Made by a program: the position numbers and the translations under genes. The notes beneath the pieces were generated by a model that worked only from the letters and a program-made list of their open reading frames with translations, was not told the origin of the DNA and made no database searches. A stretch of DNA of 23,901 nucleotides from a virus, in IMG/VR virus record IMGVR_UViG_3300046616_000397, positions 1 to 23,901 of that record; one strand, written 5' to 3'. Of this stretch, positions 20,007 through 23,901 are shown one piece after another. Each line of letters opens with the position of its first letter. The first letter of the stretch is position 1.

Positions 20007-22226
20007 GTGGGCGGCAAGTTCGAGCGCAGCGAGCGCCTGGAGCACCAGACCCTGGGCGTGCAGCGTCTCGCGGTGCGCTCCGAGGACTACTGGGAGTACA
20101 AGCCCGAGCAGCGGGTACAGACGATCGACGGTGTCACCGGCGTCGTCAAGCACGTCGAGGACGGCCCCTTCCCCGGCTCCGAGGAGTACGAGGTCGTGCT
20201 GGACCGAGGTCTGGGTGGCGGCCGGTACACGGCCTCCCAGCTCAGCCCGGCGCCGATCACCGCCGAGGCCATGGAGCAGACGGCGGCCGTCGACTACCCG
20301 GAGCTGTCCCAGATCCTCGTCGAGCGCCCGGACCCGGCCCGCCAGTTCGTCACGGCGGGCAAGAACCCCTTTGCCGACAGCGACAGCGACGAGCCGGATT
20401 CGGACGACTCGGAGAACGACGACGACTCCGGAGAAAACGACTCCAAGGACTCGGACGACGACTCCGACGACAAGGATGACTACGACTCCAGCGACGGCGA
20501 CGACGACGCGCCGCCGTGGGCCAAGAAGGCGTCCGCCCTCTTCTCCGACCTGGTCGTGACGGCCGCCGCTGACACCGACTTCCGCTTCCACATCACGGCC
20601 GCCTGGCGCGACGTGGTGGCCAAGGCCAAGCGGATCCGCTCCGAGGGCCGCCTGCGCGTCACCCTCGCCTCCGACGGCCTGGTCTACGCCGAGGTCAAGG
20701 GCGACCACCACGTCTACGAGACCGGCCTGCAGCGCATGCCGGGCAAGGTGGCCGCGCACTCTTGGTCCTGCGGCTGCAAGTGGGGCGCCTACCACTGGGG
20801 CGCCGACGACGACTTCAGCCGGTTCGCCGGGCGCATGTGCTCCCACGCGCTGGCCCTGCAGTACGAGGCCCAGTCGAGGGGCATGTTCGGCCGCGACGTC
20901 AACGCCGACGAGCACAAGCCCACCTGGGTACCCCGCCATGTCGTCGTCCGCTACGACATCGACGCCGACACCAACCGGCTCGCCCCGGCGACCGCTCGCA
21001 AGCTCTCCTCGTGGGACGCCCCCGAGCCGTCCATGTGGGACATGGACGCCGAAGAACACGGCGACCACGACTACTTTGCGGAGAAGCAGCGGAAGTCGAA
21101 CGAGTGGGACAGCATCCACGAAGGTCTTGGCGATATCCACCGGGGCGTCAACGTCCATCTGCGCCCCGAGGATCACGCGATCGTCCACGACGAGTCCCGC
21201 CCGATGCACGAGCGCGCCCAGCACCTGATGAAGTCACTCCCGCACAGCGACCTGGCCCGGGGCAGTGAGGGCCTGGGACGCCACTGGACGGACAACCACG
21301 GCGTGGCCGAGTCCTTCGGCGAGATGGACGATCGCCCGAACCGGCACGGCACTCACCCCACGTCGGTCGTCTTCCACGCGGAGAAGCCTGACCGGCACGC
21401 GATCGACGAGGACCCGGACCAGTCCGACGGAATGATCTACGGCTACCACGACCACGGCGAGAGTGAGATCCCGCTCCACCCTGGGGCCGGGGTGCACCTC
21501 AAGGGCGTCTCTTGGAAGAACATGAACACGCCCGACGAGGACTTCCGGACGTTCAAGGGCGACGGCCTCTTCGACCACCTCTGGGAGCACCAGCGTCACG
21601 ACTTTCCCGGCGGCCATGCCGCTCACGCTTCCCTGCAGCAGGCGCCCATGTCGGTCGTCGCCCGTGCGACCGTGGTCGCCGGTGAGGACCAGGAGGAGCT
21701 GCTGCTGGCCTTGAGCGTGGCGGGCATCCGGCCGCTGGCCAATGCCGACGCGCCGTTCGGGGAGCCGTCGGGGACGTCGTACCTGCTGCCCAAGGCGCCG
21801 GGAGCCACGGCGCCGAAGAGGCCCTGGGAGAACCCGGCGTCGGCCGGACCGCTCGCGGGCGGGGACCCGGCGGGCTGGAACCGGCAGCTGCCGCTGCAGT
21901 CGTACGCCCACGGGGGTCTGGAGGCGGCGCTGTTCGAGCCCGGCGGCACGGAGGCGGAGCTGCACGACGAGCCGGAGGGTGCGCTGCCCTCGACGGACGG
22001 GGCGGTGCCGACGGATGAGGCGTCGGACCTGACGCCGTCGATGACGGCGGGCCTCAAGCGGCAGGCGCTGAAGGACTTCTCTCTCGCTGAGCAGCAGGCG
22101 CTGATCAACGAGGGTGAGGGGGTGCGGGCGGCGAACCTCGACCGCCTGGACATCAAGGGGACCCACTACGCCGACCTGGAGCACGTCCTGGCGGCACAGG
22201 AGGATGACACCACATGGCTGGACTGA
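20007..22226 (+). CDS. SWIM zinc-motif and predicted ADP-ribosyltransferase protein, 739 aa
   Basis: The GTG giving MGGKFERSER is chosen because GAGGGAGG lies 5 nt upstream; longer frames start inside the leader element. Residues 35-80 look like a small beta-barrel (VTGVVKHVEDGPFPGSEEYEVVLDRG). Residues 124-167 are an Asp/Ser-rich acidic linker. Residues 250-285 hold SWSCGCKWG...GRMCSHAL, a SWIM-type CxC...CxH site (Cys255, Cys257, Cys278, His280). Residues 370-505 match the R-S-E ADP-ribosyltransferase plan: HRGV (Arg379), GLGRHWTDN (422-430) and GESEIPLHPGAGVHL (Glu485-x-Glu487). HASLQ (540-544) recurs in other late proteins, and the C-terminal 200 residues are unassigned. It may be packaged and modify host proteins, as T4 Alt does; that role is inference. 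Confidence 0.72.
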   Translation: MGGKFERSERLEHQTLGVQRLAVRSEDYWEYKPEQRVQTIDGVTGVVKHVEDGPFPGSEEYEVVLDRGLGGGRYTASQLSPAPITAEAMEQTAAVDYPELSQILVERPDPARQFVTAGKNPFADSDSDEPDSDDSENDDDSGENDSKDSDDDSDDKDDYDSSDGDDDAPPWAKKASALFSDLVVTAAADTDFRFHITAAWRDVVAKAKRIRSEGRLRVTLASDGLVYAEVKGDHHVYETGLQRMPGKVAAHSWSCGCKWGAYHWGADDDFSRFAGRMCSHALALQYEAQSRGMFGRDVNADEHKPTWVPRHVVVRYDIDADTNRLAPATARKLSSWDAPEPSMWDMDAEEHGDHDYFAEKQRKSNEWDSIHEGLGDIHRGVNVHLRPEDHAIVHDESRPMHERAQHLMKSLPHSDLARGSEGLGRHWTDNHGVAESFGEMDDRPNRHGTHPTSVVFHAEKPDRHAIDEDPDQSDGMIYGYHDHGESEIPLHPGAGVHLKGVSWKNMNTPDEDFRTFKGDGLFDHLWEHQRHDFPGGHAAHASLQQAPMSVVARATVVAGEDQEELLLALSVAGIRPLANADAPFGEPSGTSYLLPKAPGATAPKRPWENPASAGPLAGGDPAGWNRQLPLQSYAHGGLEAALFEPGGTEAELHDEPEGALPSTDGAVPTDEASDLTPSMTAGLKRQALKDFSLAEQQALINEGEGVRAANLDRLDIKGTHYADLEHVLAAQEDDTTWLD

Positions 22227-22648
22227 TGGACGACGTGGCCGAGCCGATCCCCGCTGAGACGGCGGCCGACGGCAGCGACCCGAAGTGCCCCTTCCGAGGA
22301 GACAGCCAGCGCTTCACCTGGCCCCGTGACCTGCAGATCGGCCAGCTGCAGGACGAGGTCACCGAGGCGCTCGGCCCGGACGTCCGGCTCGCGGCCTTCT
22401 TCCCGCTCGACGACGAGGGCGAGCCGGTCCCGGTCGGCGCGCAGACCCCGATCACGCTGTACGTCACGCCGTCCTCGGCGGACCTGGCGGCCGTGAAGCA
22501 GGTGCTGGCCACGCACAGGCCGGACCCGTACTACGGCATGACGGACGAGCAGAAGACGCAGGCGCAGCTGCGGGAGAAGATCGCTTCGGGCCAGCCGCTG
22601 ACTCCGGAGGAGACGACGGCGGCCCTGCAGATGCTGCTCACTGGATGA
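22214..22648 (+). CDS. unknown late protein, 144 aa
   Basis: The ATG lies within the end of the upstream gene (13-base overlap), with AGGAGG 10 nt before it, so the two are coupled. An N-terminal 25 residues are acidic/disordered. Residues 30-90 look like a small mixed domain (FTWPRDLQIGQLQDEVTEALGPDVRLAAFFPLDDEGEPV), and 105-143 are helical, with EQKTQAQLREKIASGQPLTPEETTAALQMLL. No family recognised. It is the last plus-strand gene before the bidirectional terminator and may partner the ADP-ribosyltransferase protein. Confidence 0.72.
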   Translation: MAGLMDDVAEPIPAETAADGSDPKCPFRGDSQRFTWPRDLQIGQLQDEVTEALGPDVRLAAFFPLDDEGEPVPVGAQTPITLYVTPSSADLAAVKQVLATHRPDPYYGMTDEQKTQAQLREKIASGQPLTPEETTAALQMLLTG

Positions 22649-22660
22649 AAAAACTGAAAA

Positions 22661-22698
22661 CCGTTGAGCCGTCTTTCCGTTGAAAGGCGGCTCAACGG
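22661..22698. terminator. bidirectional terminator between convergent genes
   Basis: A 17-position stem: CCGTTGAGCCG / CGGCTCAACGG plus inner CTTTC / GAAAG, joined by one T-G (U-G in RNA) and closed by a CGTT tetraloop. On the minus strand it is followed by a T-rich tract (complement of AAAAAACTGAAAA at 22648-22660), so it serves the minus-strand gene best, and it also ends the plus-strand late block. Confidence 0.85.
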
Positions 22699-22700
22699 CG

Positions 22701-23901
22701 TTATGCGTGCACGGCCGCTGTGAATCGCCGGTTGATCAGGCCCATCTGAAGCGGGTTCTGCATGGCGTGCCCGACCGGCAGCAGCTTCGAGGTGCTGGTG
22801 AACAGGTCCTCCGTCGCCTGCAGGATGACCTCGCACTCGCACTGACCACTGCAGGGCTCCTCGTGATCCTTCTTGCGCCGGATGGCGGTGTGGAGGAGGT
22901 AGGCGGTCACCACGTACGAAGGCAGGCCAAGTTCGCGAGTGACCGTCTCGGCGCGCCCGCGCAGGTCGGTGGGCACGTAGGGGGCGAGGTGGAGAGAGGC
23001 GTCGTGGATCTCCTGGATCCGCTTACGCAGGCGCAGGTCGAGGTGCTTCCAGTTCCAGAAGTCGTACAGGCGGTCCAGAAGATCGCGGGTGCGGGTGGGA
23101 CGGCGGTGGGGGACCTGGTCGTCGTAGATCACCTCGGGGACTGCCCGGGTCAGGGTGAGCCACAGCGGGCGCAGGTCGTTGATGGCGGCGTGGGCCTTGA
23201 TGAGGTGGTCTATGCGCTCCAGCTTCGGGGCCGCCGCGCCTCCGACGATGAGGAGGACTGCGCTGACGAGGGCGAAGTCGGAGGTGACGTTCACGAACTG
23301 GTCGCCGCCGAGGAACGGTTTGTTGAAGAGGCGGACGATCAGGTAGCCAGAGCGCAGGATGCCGTAGAACGAGCCACAGGAGCAGCCCAGCGACATGACC
23401 TGCATGCCGTACTTGAAGGCGCCCTTGGCTGACGGCTCGCGCGCCGTGGCGGAACAGGTCAGGGAGGCGCAGACCAGGCCGAAGACCAGGTAGGCGTAGA
23501 AGAGCAGCATCTGCAGACTGCCCCAGAAGTGCCCGGCCTGGACGAAGATGAAGTCCGAGTCCTCTTGGTTGCCGGTACGCCGCTGTGCCATCGGAAAGAG
23601 GGCGACCACCGCGACGACGAAGAGCCAGCTCACGATGCGCCGGGGGTTGCTGCTGATGACCATCCGGTAGCGGGGCTCGCGTCTGCCGTCCATGCGGCCG
23701 GGTACGACGTTGGTGACCCAGCGCAGGAGTCCGGCGACGGCAGCGATCCCGAAGATGTGTTTGGTCAGGACGGCGACGTCGTCTACGCCGGTGGTCTCGT
23801 ACAGGAAGTCCCCAACGCTCTGGATCTTCGCCAGCATCGCCATGTCGAGGGCGAAGAAGAAGATCCAGAGAGGGCGGCTGCGTGAGTTGCGGAGCGCGGC
23901 A
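22701..23901 (-). CDS. MAB_1171c/DUF6545-like membrane protein, 5' end outside the window
   Basis: The frame stays open to the right edge; 399 residues are visible. The ATG at 23843 has no ribosome binding site and the upstream codons encode a hydrophobic PLWIFFFALD, so the true start is probably beyond the window. Membrane segments lie near the visible start, then KHIFGIAAVAGLL, RIVSWLFVVAVVALFPM, HFWGSLQMLLFYAYLVFGLVCASL, SLGCSCGSFYGILRSGYLIV and DFALVSAVLLIVGGAAA. The cytosolic C-terminal part has LRPLWLTLTRAVPEVIYD and LRLRKRIQEIHDASLHLAPYV, which resemble, from memory, the DUF6545 domain of MAB_1171c family putative transporters common in Streptomyces beside XRE regulators. A cysteine cluster CSGQCEC follows. 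Substrate and function unknown. Its orientation suggests the edge of the late phage block. Confidence 0.68.
   Translation of the reverse strand, partial: AALRNSRSRPLWIFFFALDMAMLAKIQSVGDFLYETTGVDDVAVLTKHIFGIAAVAGLLRWVTNVVPGRMDGRREPRYRMVISSNPRRIVSWLFVVAVVALFPMAQRRTGNQEDSDFIFVQAGHFWGSLQMLLFYAYLVFGLVCASLTCSATAREPSAKGAFKYGMQVMSLGCSCGSFYGILRSGYLIVRLFNKPFLGGDQFVNVTSDFALVSAVLLIVGGAAAPKLERIDHLIKAHAAINDLRPLWLTLTRAVPEVIYDDQVPHRRPTRTRDLLDRLYDFWNWKHLDLRLRKRIQEIHDASLHLAPYVPTDLRGRAETVTRELGLPSYVVTAYLLHTAIRRKKDHEEPCSGQCECEVILQATEDLFTSTSKLLPVGHAMQNPLQMGLINRRFTAAVHA

Overview
The window is high-GC DNA (roughly two thirds G+C, strong G/C bias at third codon positions). It carries tightly packed, mostly plus-strand phage genes of a kind expected from a Streptomyces-type actinobacterial phage or prophage. 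The phage calls rest on a portal protein, a beta-helix tail fibre/spike, two CHAP cell-wall hydrolases, a coiled-coil/membrane lysis-type protein, a phage-type thermonuclease and a dCTP deaminase. No terminase, major capsid or tape-measure gene is visible, so this is part of a larger element. No stretch above about 200 bases lacks a gene.

Layout. (1) Bases 1-2112: end of an unknown gene, then small unknown genes behind a recognisable promoter, closed by a strong hairpin. (2) 2113-4218: a second promoter/operator region and a coupled run of small genes (helix-turn-helix-like, zinc-knuckle and membrane proteins). (3) 4222-4825: dCTP deaminase. (4) 4919-6655: a large coiled-coil protein of unknown function. 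(5) 6661-7551: a near-consensus promoter carrying two copies of a 16-bp palindrome, followed by a four-helix membrane protein and a small XRE repressor-like protein. (6) 7566-22648: the late block, with two large disordered unknown proteins, a holin-like membrane protein and thermonuclease, a zinc-ribbon protein, portal, tail fibre, CHAP hydrolase, CHAP endolysin with wall-binding domain, coiled-coil/TM protein, a large protein combining a SWIM zinc motif with an apparent ADP-ribosyltransferase domain, and a small unknown protein. (7) A bidirectional terminator, then a convergent minus-strand gene resembling the MAB_1171c/DUF6545 membrane family, cut by the right edge.

The most striking feature is a bipartite element, CTGTC(T) - 19 to 21 nt - AAGGGGTGAG-like, found seven times. 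It heads dCTP deaminase and each of the six translationally coupled clusters of the late block, and never precedes a gene inside a cluster. Twice it begins directly after a terminator hairpin. In several copies the variable 5' segment is complementary to the RBS, start codon or first codons of the gene it precedes (19 pairs in the endolysin copy), with different sequences at each locus. This looks like a phage-specific promoter or leader controlling late units, comparable in concept to the start-associated sequences of cluster K mycobacteriophages, but I do not recognise this motif.

Together the genes suggest an early/regulatory left part, nucleotide metabolism, a switch-like repressor module, and a late virion/lysis region controlled by the repeated element.
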